A stretch of DNA of 64,000 nt from Microbacterium sp. 1.5R (GTDB taxonomy: Bacteria; Actinomycetota; Actinomycetes; Actinomycetales; Microbacteriaceae). Positions 18,102-26,352 of the stretch are shown one piece after another. Numbering within the stretch: position 1 is the first letter of the stretch; every line of letters starts with the position of its first letter. The notes beneath the pieces were generated by a model. That model was not told the DNA's origin and made no database searches. It was given only the letters and a program-made list of their open reading frames with translations. The stretch spans positions 310,001 through 374,000 of the forward strand of contig NZ_VDRC01000001.1 of assembly GCF_007667425.1 (NCBI RefSeq), in the 5' to 3' direction. Made by a program: the position numbers and the translations under genes.

Positions 18102-19088
18102 TCACCCGGCCCAGGCGAGCAGCCGCTCGAGTCCCCAGGTCGTCACGATGCGGGATGCCGGCACGCCCGCTCTCTCGGCCCGCTGCGCTCCGTGATCGAG
18201 GAGCGAGAGCTGCCCGGGCGCGTGCGCGTCGGAGTCGATGGAGAACAGGCACCCCGCCTCCAGCGCGATCGCGATGAGCTCGTCCGGTGGATCCTGACGT
18301 TCGGGTCGGGAGTTGATCTCCACGGCCACACCGTTCTCGGCGCACGCCGCGAACACGGCCTCGGCGTCGAACTGCGACTGGGGCCGCGTTCCCCGTTCGC
18401 CCTGCACGAGTCGGCCGGTGCAGTGTCCGAGGACGTTCACCCTGGGGTGCGCCACGGCCGCCAGCATCCGCGCGGTCATGGGTCGTGCGTCCATCCGCAG
18501 TTTCGAATGCACCGACGCGACCACGATGTCGAGATCGGACAGCAACCCGTCCTCCTGATCGAGCGCGCCGTCCTCCAGGATGTCGACCTCGATGCCGGCG
18601 AGGAGGGTGAAGCCATCACCGGACTCCGCCCGCACCTGGGGCATCTGCTCGCGCAGACGTTCGGCGGACAGCCCTCGCGCGACTCGGAGGCGCGGCGAGT
18701 GATCGGTGATGGCCTGGTACTCGTGTCCGAGGGATCTGGCTGCGGCGGCCATCACCGCGATCGGCGTCGTCCCGTCCGACCACTCGGTGTGCGCATGCAG
18801 GTCGCCGCGGAGCTTCGCGCGCAGATCTGAGATGATCTCCGGCTCGACCTCTCCCCGCAGCTCGACGAGGTAGTCGGGCACCTCTCCCGCCTGCGCCTGG
18901 CGGATCACCGCGAAGGTCGACTCCCCGATGCCCTTAGCCGCCCTCAGCCGCGTGGGATCCGTACGCACCTCGTCCGGGAGGCCCTGCAAGCTCGCCGCCG
19001 CCTGACGGAACGCCTTGGCCCGGTATCGCGAGGCGCGTTCACGCTCGAGCAGGGAGGCGATCTCGAGCAGTGCAGCGATCGGGTCCAT
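18102..19088 (-). CDS. PHP-domain protein with N-terminal helix-hairpin-helix (PolX-like without polymerase)
   Basis: A protein of 328 residues. Residues 1-75 look like the HhH/8-kDa region of PolX enzymes (YRAKAFRQAAASLQGLP, AAKGIGESTFAVI). The rest is a PHP phosphoesterase with metal ligands in GDLHAHTEWSDG (His98, His100), AITDHSPR, GIEVDI, VASVHSK, LGHCTGR and SIDSDAHAPGQL. The nucleotidyltransferase part of PolX is absent. Such proteins are annotated as histidinol phosphatase-like or PolX C-terminal-like; phosphatase or DNA-end nuclease activity is possible. ATG 19088 has AGGGGAG upstream and lies 8 bases after trpD. Confidence 0.85.
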   Translation of the reverse strand: MDPIAALLEIASLLERERASRYRAKAFRQAAASLQGLPDEVRTDPTRLRAAKGIGESTFAVIRQAQAGEVPDYLVELRGEVEPEIISDLRAKLRGDLHAHTEWSDGTTPIAVMAAAARSLGHEYQAITDHSPRLRVARGLSAERLREQMPQVRAESGDGFTLLAGIEVDILEDGALDQEDGLLSDLDIVVASVHSKLRMDARPMTARMLAAVAHPRVNVLGHCTGRLVQGERGTRPQSQFDAEAVFAACAENGVAVEINSRPERQDPPDELIAIALEAGCLFSIDSDAHAPGQLSLLDHGAQRAERAGVPASRIVTTWGLERLLAWAG

Positions 19089-19096
19089 GACTCCCC

Positions 19097-20161
19097 TTAG
19101 GCCGTGGCCAATTCCCGGCTGACGCCGATCCACTCGTCGAGCTTCGCGGCCGCGCGTCCGTCGTCGACCGCGGCGGCCGCCTTCTCGTATCCCGCCTTGA
19201 GCCGCTCGACGATCGGGCGGCTGGCCTGGCTGGGGTCCTGCGAGAGTTCGAACGCGACGATGCCGGCCGCCGCGTTGAGCAGCACGATGTCTCGCACAGG
19301 CCCCTGCTCCCCCGCGAGGGTGCGACGCAGCACCTCGGCGTTGTGCGCGGGCGTGCCGCCGATGAGGTCGGCGAGATCCGCGATCGGGATGCCGAGATCG
19401 CGGGGATCCAGGTCGTGCTCGTGGATGTCGCCGCGCGTCACCTCCCAGATCCGGCTGTGCCCGGTGGTGGTCAGCTCGTCGAGCCCGTCGTCGCCCCGGA
19501 ACACCAGTGCCGTGGCTCCGCGGGTGCGGAAGACGCCGGTGATGAGGGGCACGCGCTCGATCTGCGCGACGCCGACGGCGTTGGCCTCCGCACGCGCCGG
19601 ATTGCAGAGCGGGCCGAGCATGTTGAACACCGTCGGCACGCCGAGCTCTGCGCGCACGCCTCCGGCGTGCTTGAAGCCCGGGTGGAAGGCGCCGGCCCAG
19701 GCGAACGTGATGCCGGTGCGATCCAGGATCGACGACACCGCCGCGGGGTCGAGGGTCAGCTCGAGACCGAGCGCGCTCAGCACGTCGGAGGATCCGGATG
19801 CGGAGCTCGCCGCACGGTTCCCGTGCTTGACGACGGGGATGCCCGCGGCCCCGATGATGATGGCCGCCGTGGTCGAGACGTTGACGGTGCCGACCCGGTC
19901 GCCGCCGGTGCCGACGATGTCGAGCACGTTCGGTGACACCGGCAGCGGCACCGCGGCTTCCAGGATCGCATCGCGGAACCCGACGATCTCATCGATCGTC
20001 TCCCCCTTCGCGCGCAGCGCCACGAGGAAGCCGGCCAGTTGCGCCTCCGTGACGTCGCCCCGCATGATCTGACGCATCGCCCAGGTGGACTCCCACACGC
20101 TGAGGTCGCGGCGCTCCAGAAGGGTGGTGAGCACATCGGACCAGGTGAGCGTTTCGAGCAT
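19097..20161 (-). CDS. trpD: Anthranilate phosphoribosyltransferase
   Basis: TrpD transfers phosphoribose from PRPP to anthranilate in tryptophan synthesis. It has 354 residues and clear family motifs: VGTGGDRVGTVNVSTTAA, KHGNRAASSASGSSDVL, HPGFKHAGGVRAELGVPTVFNMLGPLCNPA and FRGDDGLDELTTTG. Other trp genes are not nearby, and trpD beside ctaE is the arrangement also found in mycobacteria. TAGGAT ends 6 bases before the ATG, so a leaderless transcript is likely. The PHP gene starts 8 bases after its stop. Confidence 0.97.
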   Translation of the reverse strand: MLETLTWSDVLTTLLERRDLSVWESTWAMRQIMRGDVTEAQLAGFLVALRAKGETIDEIVGFRDAILEAAVPLPVSPNVLDIVGTGGDRVGTVNVSTTAAIIIGAAGIPVVKHGNRAASSASGSSDVLSALGLELTLDPAAVSSILDRTGITFAWAGAFHPGFKHAGGVRAELGVPTVFNMLGPLCNPARAEANAVGVAQIERVPLITGVFRTRGATALVFRGDDGLDELTTTGHSRIWEVTRGDIHEHDLDPRDLGIPIADLADLIGGTPAHNAEVLRRTLAGEQGPVRDIVLLNAAAGIVAFELSQDPSQASRPIVERLKAGYEKAAAAVDDGRAAAKLDEWIGVSRELATA

Positions 20162-20167
20162 GAGGCG

Positions 20168-20173
20168 ATCCTA
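20168..20173 (-). promoter_or_regulatory. -10 hexamer of trpD
   Basis: TAGGAT on the minus strand, 6 bases before the trpD ATG. Confidence 0.55.
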
Positions 20174-20269
20174 TCGGCGCGTATGGAGGGCTCAGATTGT
20201 TCGCGGATGCCGTCCCGCGCTTCGGCATCCCCTGTTTCCCGCGGATTCACCGACGATTCGCAGTGTCTT

Positions 20270-20285
20270 CTTAGGGTCACCTAAG
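20270..20285. promoter_or_regulatory. Inverted repeat upstream of ctaE
   Basis: CTTAGG-GTCA-CCTAAG: perfect 6-bp arms, 55 bases before the ctaE -10 hexamer and about 100 bases from trpD. It looks like an operator. It resembles half-sites of iron regulators of the DtxR family, but the spacing is too short for the classical 19-bp box. Confidence 0.45.
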
Positions 20286-20340
20286 CTGAAAGTCAGTGAT
20301 CTGCGCCCGCCTGGTGCGAGAATCATGCCCGCGGATCGGC

Positions 20341-20346
20341 CATAAT
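20341..20346 (+). promoter_or_regulatory. -10 hexamer of ctaE
   Basis: CATAAT, 6 bases before the GTG of ctaE, in a region that otherwise lacks AT-rich hexamers. Confidence 0.55.
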
Positions 20347-20352
20347 GGAAGG

Positions 20353-21006
20353 GTGACGACCTCAGCGACGTATGCCCCGGCAGCGAGAACCATCAAGCGG
20401 CCCAACCCGGTAGCTGTCGGCACCATTGTGTGGCTCGGCAGCGAGGTGATGTTCTTCGCGGGACTCTTCGCGATCTACTTCACGCTCCGCAGCACCTCAC
20501 CCGAGCTGTGGGCCGACCGCACCGAGCTCCTCAACGTGCCGTTCGCGTTCGTCAACACCGCGATTCTCGTGCTGTCGTCGTTCACCTGCCAGATGGGTGT
20601 CTTCGCCGCCGAGGACCTGCAGCCCTATCGCATCGCAAAGGGCCAGAAGAACGGTGCCGGTCGTCGCCGCCTGTTCGGCTGGGGCATGGTCGAATGGTTC
20701 TTCCTCACCTTCGCGCTCGGCGCCATCTTCGTCTCCGGCCAGGTCTGGGAGTACGCCCAGCTGGTCGCCGAGGGCATGCCGATCAGCGCCGACTCCTACG
20801 CGTCGGCCTTCTACATCACCACGGGCTTCCACGCCCTGCACGTCACCGGCGGTCTCATCGCGTTCCTGCTCGTCATCGGACGCGCATACGCGGTCAAGAA
20901 CTTCCGGCACAAGGAGGCGACCTCCTCGATCGTGGTGTCCTACTACTGGCACTTCGTCGACGTCGTCTGGATCGTGCTGTTCGTCGTTATCTACTTCCTG
21001 AAATAA
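20353..21006 (+). CDS. ctaE: Cytochrome c oxidase subunit III
   Basis: A membrane subunit of the aa3 oxidase, 217 residues, about five helices. Typical pieces are [21 protein letters not shown], the [18 protein letters not shown] helix and [21 protein letters not shown] at the C-terminus. The GTG start is set by CATAAT 6 bases upstream. It begins the ctaE-qcrCAB operon, the usual actinobacterial order, with qcrC following after 20 bases. In these bacteria the oxidase and the bc1 complex form a supercomplex. Confidence 0.97.
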   Translation: MTTSATYAPAARTIKRPNPVAVGTIVWLGSEVMFFAGLFAIYFTLRSTSPELWADRTELLNVPFAFVNTAILVLSSFTCQMGVFAAEDLQPYRIAKGQKNGAGRRRLFGWGMVEWFFLTFALGAIFVSGQVWEYAQLVAEGMPISADSYASAFYITTGFHALHVTGGLIAFLLVIGRAYAVKNFRHKEATSSIVVSYYWHFVDVVWIVLFVVIYFLK

Positions 21007-21026
21007 GAGCGGAGCTGATCCCCGAG

Positions 21027-21830
21027 ATGGCACGAGAGAAGAAGCGCCGTTCGAACGGCCGCCGGAGCCCACTGGCTGCCGCGGCCCTCATCGGAGCAGG
21101 CCTCATGATCACCGGCGCGGTGTACGCCGGAGCGTCCGCGGCATTCGCCGCGACCGACACCCAGACGGCGGCATCGAGCACGCTGACGGTCGAGGACGGC
21201 GAGAAGCTTTTCCAGGCGAACTGCGCCACTTGCCACGGCCTGGACCTGCAGGGCACGCCCAACGGACCCAGCCTGTACGGCGTGGGCGAGCTGGCGGTCG
21301 AGTTCCAGATGTCGACCGGTCGCATGCCGCTGCAGATGCAGGGCCCTCAGGCCCCGCAGAAGCACCCGCAGTTCACGGAGGACCAGATCCTCGCGATCTC
21401 GTCGTACGTGCAGGAGACGGCTCCCGGCCCGACCTTCCCGGAGAAGGAGATCCTGGACGGCGAAGGCGATGTGTCGCACGGAGCCGAGCTCTTCCGCGTC
21501 AACTGCGCCATGTGCCACAACGTGGCCGCCGCGGGTGGCGCTCTCACCGAGGGCAAGTACGCTCCCGCCCTGACCGAGACCAGCGCGCTGCACATCTACG
21601 CCGCCATGGTCACCGGCCCCCAGAACATGCCCGTCTTCGGTGACCTGAACCTCTCCGACGAGGACAAGCGCGACATCATCTCGGCTCTGCTCTTCCAGCA
21701 GCAGTCGGTGCAGGTGGGCGGCTTCTCGCTGGGCTCGCTCGGTCCGGTGTCCGAGGGCCTGTTCGCCTGGATCTTCGGCATCGGCGCGCTCGTCGCCATC
21801 ACCGTGTGGATCACGGCGAAGTCCAACTGA
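21027..21830 (+). CDS. qcrC: Menaquinol-cytochrome c reductase, diheme cytochrome c subunit
   Basis: QcrC carries electrons from the Rieske protein to the oxidase and replaces soluble cytochrome c in actinobacteria. It has 267 residues, an N-terminal membrane segment at about 15-37, two heme sites CATCH (Cys66, Cys69, His70) and CAMCH (Cys160, Cys163, His164) and a C-terminal membrane helix at about 243-263. Axial methionines are probably in GRMPLQM and NMPVF. It sits between ctaE and qcrA in the standard order. Confidence 0.97.
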   Translation: MAREKKRRSNGRRSPLAAAALIGAGLMITGAVYAGASAAFAATDTQTAASSTLTVEDGEKLFQANCATCHGLDLQGTPNGPSLYGVGELAVEFQMSTGRMPLQMQGPQAPQKHPQFTEDQILAISSYVQETAPGPTFPEKEILDGEGDVSHGAELFRVNCAMCHNVAAAGGALTEGKYAPALTETSALHIYAAMVTGPQNMPVFGDLNLSDEDKRDIISALLFQQQSVQVGGFSLGSLGPVSEGLFAWIFGIGALVAITVWITAKSN

Positions 21831-21866
21831 CGCTTATTCATCGAAGAGGAACGTACGAGGATCACC

Positions 21867-22943
21867 ATGGCACACGACGACGACTCGCAGGCTCTCGACA
21901 GGGCCTACCAGCCCTCTCCGGGGCTGGGTGTCGCAGTCAACGACCCCGTGCAGAACCCGGGGCTGCCGCCGCACCGCGAGCGGATGACCGACAAGGACCC
22001 GCGCGCCGAGAAGACGGCGGAGCGGACCGTCTACACCCTGTTCTACCTCTCGCTGGCCGGAAGCATCTGGGCGGTCGCCGCCTACATGCTCTTCCCGATC
22101 GAGAGCGGCGCTCTCATCGACATCCGCCAGAACAACCTCTTCATCGGTCTCGGCATCGCGCTCGCGCTCCTCGCTCTCGGCATCGGCGCCATCCACTGGT
22201 CCAAGGCGCTGATGAGCGACAAGGAGCACATCGAGCTCCGCCACCCCACCCGCGGCAAGGACTCCACCCGCGAGGCGACCATCCAGGCCTTCGCAACGGC
22301 CAACGAGGAGTCGGGCTTCGGCCGTCGGACCATGATCCGCAACTCGCTGTTCGCAGCGATCGTCGCCTCGATCATCCCCGGCGTGACGCTCTTCCGCGGG
22401 CTCGCACCGCACAGCACGCCGGATGACCCGACTGCGGGCGATCCGGTCGCGCTGCTGCAGCACACCATGTGGGAGAAGGGTGCCCGGCTCGTCCGCGATC
22501 CCGACGGCACGCCGATCCGGGCGTCCGATGTCACCCTCGGGTCCGCCTTCCACGTGATCCCGGAGGAGCTCGCCACGCTGAGCCACCACGACGGGTACCT
22601 CGAGGAGAAGGCCAAGGCCATCGTGCTGATGATGCGGCTCCGCCCGGAGCAGCTCATCGAGGCCGAAGACCGCAAGGACTGGTCGTACGACGGCATCGTC
22701 GCGTACTCGAAGGTCTGCACGCACGTCGGATGCCCGGTCGCCCTGTACGAGCAGCAGACGCACCACCTCCTCTGCCCCTGCCACCAGTCGCAGTTCGACG
22801 TCACGGATCACGCCAAGGTCATCTTCGGCCCGGCCGCGCGTCCTCTGCCGCAGCTGCCTATCACCGTCGACGACGAGGGCTACCTCGTCGCACGCAGTGA
22901 CTTCACCGAGCCCGTCGGCCCGAGCTTCTGGGAGCGCCATTGA
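21867..22943 (+). CDS. qcrA: Menaquinol-cytochrome c reductase, Rieske iron-sulfur subunit
   Basis: A protein of 358 residues with three membrane helices at about 57-77, 91-110 and 156-177, the actinobacterial form with extra helices. The [2Fe-2S] ligands are in VCTHVGCP (Cys284, His286) and LLCPCHQSQF (Cys303, His306), with Cys289 and Cys305 for the stabilising disulfide. It moves electrons from menaquinol to QcrC. The stop codon overlaps the TTG start of qcrB by 4 bases. Confidence 0.97.
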   Translation: MAHDDDSQALDRAYQPSPGLGVAVNDPVQNPGLPPHRERMTDKDPRAEKTAERTVYTLFYLSLAGSIWAVAAYMLFPIESGALIDIRQNNLFIGLGIALALLALGIGAIHWSKALMSDKEHIELRHPTRGKDSTREATIQAFATANEESGFGRRTMIRNSLFAAIVASIIPGVTLFRGLAPHSTPDDPTAGDPVALLQHTMWEKGARLVRDPDGTPIRASDVTLGSAFHVIPEELATLSHHDGYLEEKAKAIVLMMRLRPEQLIEAEDRKDWSYDGIVAYSKVCTHVGCPVALYEQQTHHLLCPCHQSQFDVTDHAKVIFGPAARPLPQLPITVDDEGYLVARSDFTEPVGPSFWERH

Positions 22944-24757
22944 GCACCGCAACGCTGTCCAAAGAGGACAAGGACAACAAGGCGCCTCTCGGCGGCCGCT
23001 TCGTCGGCGCCGCGTCGAACTACCTCGACGAGCGCACCAGCCTCTCCGGTCTGGTCAAGGAGCTCGGTCGCAAGATCTTCCCTGACCACTGGTCGTTCAT
23101 GCTCGGCGAGATCGCTCTCTGGAGCTTCGTCGTCGTGTTCCTCTCCGGAACGTTCCTGACGTTCTTCTTCGAGGCCTCCATGGTCGAGACGCACTACACG
23201 GGCGCCTATGCTCCGATGCGCGGCATCGAGATGTCGGCAGCGCTGGAGTCGTCGCTGAACATCTCGTTCGACATCCGCGGCGGACTCCTCGTCCGCCAGA
23301 TCCACCACTGGGCCGCGCTCGTCTTCATCGCCGGCATCGGCGTGCACATGCTGCGCGTGTACTTCACCGGCGCTTTCCGCAAGCCCCGCGAGCTCAACTG
23401 GGTCATCGGCTTCGTCCTGTTCATCCTCGCGATGGCCGAGGGCTTCACCGGCTACTCGCTCCCCGACGACCTGCTCTCGGGTAACGGCCTCCGGATCATC
23501 GACGGGATGATCAAGGGCCTCCCCCTGATCGGCACATGGACGTCGTTCATGCTGTTCGGCGGCGAATTCCCCGGAACCGCCATCGTCGGCCGTCTGTACA
23601 CACTGCACATCCTGCTGCTGCCGATGATCATCATCGCCCTGATCGCGGTGCACCTGATGCTGATGATCATCAACAAGCACACGCAGTTCGCGGGCCCTGG
23701 CCGCACGAACGACAACGTCGTCGGTTACCCGATGATGCCGGTGTACATGTCGAAGATGGGCGGCTTCCTGTTCATCGTCTTCGGTGCCATCGTGCTGATC
23801 GCGACGTTCTTCCAGATCAACCCGATCTGGAACTACGGCCCGTACGACCCGTCCCCCGTCTCCGCCGGTACTCAGCCGGACTGGTACATCGGCTTCGCCG
23901 ACGGCGCGCTGCGACTCGCCCCGTCCAACTGGGACATCGTCTTCCTCAACCACACGTGGTCGTTCGGCATCCTCGCGCCGGTGGCGGTCCTCGGGCTGTT
24001 CATCGTCGTCGTGGCGATCTACCCGTTCCTCGAGGCGTGGATCACCGGCGACAAGCGCGAGCACCACATCGCCCAGCGCCCCCGCAACGCCGCCACCCGC
24101 ACCGCGATCGGTGTCGCCGGAGTCGTGTTCTACGCGGTCCTCTGGGCTGCGGCATCCTCCGACCTCATCGCGACGCACTTCATGCTCACCATGGAGGGCG
24201 TGATCCACACGCTGCAGGCGGCGCTGTTCCTCGCCCCGATCCTCGCCTACTTCGTCTCCAAGCGCATCGCGCTCGCGCTGCAGAAGAAGGATCGCGAGAT
24301 CGTCCTGCACGGCTTCGAGTCCGGTCGCATCGTCCGCCTTCCCGGTGGCGAGTTCATCGAGGTTCACGAGCCGGTCGACAAGTACGACCGCTGGAAGCTC
24401 ATCGACGTCGACGGCTACGAGCCCCTCGTGGTGCGACCGAACGAGAAGGGCCGCATCCCCTGGAGCGAGAACCTGCGCTCCTCGATCTCCCGGTGGTTCT
24501 TCGAAGACCGTCTGGCTCCGCTCACGCAGGCCGAGGTCGAAGAGGCCGACGCTCACCAACATCACGTGACGGCGAGCAACGCCGAGGCCGAGGCCGCGGA
24601 GATCCAGGAATCGCACGAGCGTGCAGGGTTCCCTGACGCTCCTCTCACGGTCGAGGAGAACCACGTCGATGAGACGGCGAACACTCCGAGCACCGTGATC
24701 GCGACGGATCCGCCCAAGCACCCTCGCGACAAGAAGTCGGAGGAGGACGCGGAGTAG
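22940..24757 (+). CDS. qcrB: Menaquinol-cytochrome c reductase, cytochrome b subunit
   Basis: The quinol-oxidising subunit with two b hemes, 605 residues. Visible landmarks are the QIHHWAALVFIAGIGVHMLR and LHILLLPMIIIALIAVHLM heme helices, the GYSLPDDLLSGNGLRI segment, and PDWYIGFADGALRL, the counterpart of the Qo-site region. A hydrophilic C-terminal tail of about 130 residues follows the last helix, as in other actinobacteria. It starts with TTG inside the qcrA stop (TTGA), so it depends on coupling. A strong terminator follows. Confidence 0.97.
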   Translation: MSTATLSKEDKDNKAPLGGRFVGAASNYLDERTSLSGLVKELGRKIFPDHWSFMLGEIALWSFVVVFLSGTFLTFFFEASMVETHYTGAYAPMRGIEMSAALESSLNISFDIRGGLLVRQIHHWAALVFIAGIGVHMLRVYFTGAFRKPRELNWVIGFVLFILAMAEGFTGYSLPDDLLSGNGLRIIDGMIKGLPLIGTWTSFMLFGGEFPGTAIVGRLYTLHILLLPMIIIALIAVHLMLMIINKHTQFAGPGRTNDNVVGYPMMPVYMSKMGGFLFIVFGAIVLIATFFQINPIWNYGPYDPSPVSAGTQPDWYIGFADGALRLAPSNWDIVFLNHTWSFGILAPVAVLGLFIVVVAIYPFLEAWITGDKREHHIAQRPRNAATRTAIGVAGVVFYAVLWAAASSDLIATHFMLTMEGVIHTLQAALFLAPILAYFVSKRIALALQKKDREIVLHGFESGRIVRLPGGEFIEVHEPVDKYDRWKLIDVDGYEPLVVRPNEKGRIPWSENLRSSISRWFFEDRLAPLTQAEVEEADAHQHHVTASNAEAEAAEIQESHERAGFPDAPLTVEENHVDETANTPSTVIATDPPKHPRDKKSEEDAE

Positions 24758-24776
24758 ACTCCGCCACTCCCCCACC

Positions 24777-24806
24777 AGGGCCCTGTCCGTTCGCGGACAG
24801 GGCCCT
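24777..24806 (+). terminator. Terminator of the ctaE-qcrCAB operon
   Basis: A perfect 13-bp stem, AGGGCCCTGTCCG and its complement, with a TTCG loop followed by TTT, 20 bases after the qcrB stop. Confidence 0.9.
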
Positions 24807-24833
24807 TTCATCTGCCCGTGGAAGGATCGGATG

Positions 24834-25247
24834 ATGAGTTCCGTCGTCCGTCTCATCCGCTCCGATTCTCTGCCCGCGGCTCCCTACGCGCACGCGGCCA
24901 CCGCCCCGGCAGGTGCGCACCTGATCTTCCTCGCCGGCGCCTGCCCGCTCGCCGACGACGGAACGACCGTCGGGCCAGGCGACTACGCCGCCCAGGCCAC
25001 TCGATGCATGGAGACTCTGCGCATGGCTCTCGAGGCCAGCGGTGCCGAGCTGACTGACGTCATCAGCACGCGGGCCCTCGTCGCCTCCACGGAGCGGAAG
25101 GACCTCGTCGCAGCATGGGACGTCATCCATGCCGCTTTCGAATCCCATGACGTCCCGAGCACGCTTCTCGGCGTCACCGCGCTAGGCTACGACGACCAGC
25201 TCGTCGAGATCGAAGCGATGGCCGCCGTCTCAGGAGAGCCGCGGTGA
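24834..25247 (+). CDS. RidA/YjgF-family protein
   Basis: A protein of 137 residues with the trimeric RidA fold: LIFLAGACPLADDGTTVGPGDYAAQATRCMETLRMALEASGAELTDVISTRALV, then VPSTLLGVTALGYDDQLVEIEAMAAV. The usual Arg near the C-terminus (PARTT/SRS region in true RidA) is replaced by VPSTLLG, so it is probably one of the sub-families that lack imine deaminase activity. AAGGA lies 7 bases before ATG 24834; an ATG three bases earlier is an alternative. It overlaps the next gene by 4 bases. Confidence 0.85.
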   Translation: MSSVVRLIRSDSLPAAPYAHAATAPAGAHLIFLAGACPLADDGTTVGPGDYAAQATRCMETLRMALEASGAELTDVISTRALVASTERKDLVAAWDVIHAAFESHDVPSTLLGVTALGYDDQLVEIEAMAAVSGEPR

Positions 25248-25753
25248 CCTCGATGATCCGCGAGGCGATCGCCGCGGACGCCGAAGTCATCCAGAGGATC
25301 GAAACCGTGGCCGACGCGCTCCTCATCGAAGCACTCGGCGCACCCGCTCCGGAGTGGCCGTCTGCGGCAGACGCGACCGAGAGGATCGGGCATCCGGGAT
25401 ACGTTCTCCTCCTCGAGGAGGACTCGGACTCCTCGCCGGTCGGGTTCGTGCACGTGCTCGATGCTGACGGCGCTGCGCACCTGGAACAGCTCTCGGTTCT
25501 GCCGGAGCACGGACGCCGAGGCCATGGACGACGCCTCGTGGAGGCGGCGCTGGACGAGGCCCGTCGCCGAGGGTATTCCCGCATGACGCTCCGCACATAT
25601 GCGGACATTCCCTGGAACGCCCCCTTCTACGCATCATGCGGATTCAAGGAGAGCATTCCCGAATCCGGATTCCACCGCCATCTCGCGGACGCAGAGACGC
25701 GCCTCGGTCTGGACCGGTACGGACGCAGACTGCAGATGACCGTTCCGCTCTGA
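25244..25753 (+). CDS. GNAT-family N-acetyltransferase
   Basis: A protein of 169 residues with a GNAT fold: GFVHVLDADGAAHLEQLSVLPEHGRRGHGRRLVEAALDEARRRGYSRMTLRTYADIPWNAPFYASCGF. The acetyl-CoA loop is RRGHGR. The substrate is unknown. The GTG start overlaps the RidA stop codon (GTGA), so the two proteins are made together and may act on the same reactive metabolite, although this is only an inference. Confidence 0.88.
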   Translation: MTSMIREAIAADAEVIQRIETVADALLIEALGAPAPEWPSAADATERIGHPGYVLLLEEDSDSSPVGFVHVLDADGAAHLEQLSVLPEHGRRGHGRRLVEAALDEARRRGYSRMTLRTYADIPWNAPFYASCGFKESIPESGFHRHLADAETRLGLDRYGRRLQMTVPL

Positions 25754-25833
25754 CGCAGGCGTTGCCGCCCACCATGGCGCGATTCGCACCCACGAACGTC
25801 CGGATCCGAGCGGCACACCGCATCGGCCGTCCC

Positions 25834-25839
25834 TAGGCT
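25834..25839 (+). promoter_or_regulatory. -10 hexamer of the rhodanese gene
   Basis: TAGGCT, 6 bases before ATG 25846. It favours that ATG over a GTG at 25840. Confidence 0.5.
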
Positions 25840-25845
25840 GTGATC

Positions 25846-26265
25846 ATGATGGATCGAGGATCGTACTACGCCGCCAAACTCGCCGCCGAGACGGATGCGA
25901 GTGATGCCTACGCCGCGCAGCGTCGCGGAGAGGACATCGTCATCGTCGACGTCCGGTCGGACGAGGCGTGGGCCCAGGGCCGCGTCGCCGGGGCCGTGCA
26001 CATGCCGTACAGCGAGATCGCCACCCGAGCGCCACAGGCGATCACGAAGGGTGCGACGGTGGTGGTCTACTGCTGGAGTCCCGGATGCAACGCCGGAGCG
26101 AAGGGCGCGCGGGAGTTCGCGGCGATCGGCTACGACGTCAAGGAGATGATCGGGGGGTTCGAGTACTGGGTGCGAGAAGGGTATCCCGTCGAAGACGCTG
26201 ATGGGGTCCACCGGCGCCCCGTGGACCCGCTCACCGGTATCGCACGCATCCGCACCCACGTCTGA
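25846..26265 (+). CDS. Rhodanese-like domain protein
   Basis: A single rhodanese domain of 139 residues. IVIVDVRSDEAWAQGRVAGAVHMPYSEI is the CH2A-like part and VVVYCWSPGCNAG holds the active-site Cys76. The loop CWSPGCN differs from the classic CxxGxR loop, and the second Cys81 could form a disulfide, so a thiol-transfer or redox role is as likely as thiosulfate transfer. The C-terminal FEYWVREGYPVE block is common in the family. The start is supported by TAGGCT 6 bases upstream. Convergent with ctaF across a shared terminator. Confidence 0.88.
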   Translation: MMDRGSYYAAKLAAETDASDAYAAQRRGEDIVIVDVRSDEAWAQGRVAGAVHMPYSEIATRAPQAITKGATVVVYCWSPGCNAGAKGAREFAAIGYDVKEMIGGFEYWVREGYPVEDADGVHRRPVDPLTGIARIRTHV

Positions 26266-26308
26266 GACGCCTGCGACGACCGCTCCGCGTATCCGAGCGA
26301 GATACGAG

Positions 26309-26344
26309 AGAAGGGCCCCGAGGAGAGATCCTCGGGGCCCTTCT
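26309..26344. terminator. Bidirectional terminator between the rhodanese gene and ctaF
   Basis: A 16-bp perfect stem around AAGGGCCCCGAGGA with a GAGA loop, lying between two convergent genes. TTCTTC follows on the plus strand. Confidence 0.85.
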
Positions 26345-26352
26345 TCGAACAC

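Noticed and set aside
20270..20285. DtxR/IdeR iron box upstream of ctaE
   Set aside because: The halves fit, but the spacer is 4 bases instead of the 9 needed for the 19-bp box, so I list only an unassigned dyad.
22880..24856. Long open frame (658 codons) on the minus strand opposite qcrB
   Set aside because: It is a shadow of the high-GC third-position bias of qcrB; the product is an Arg/Asp/His-rich low-complexity chain with no family motifs.
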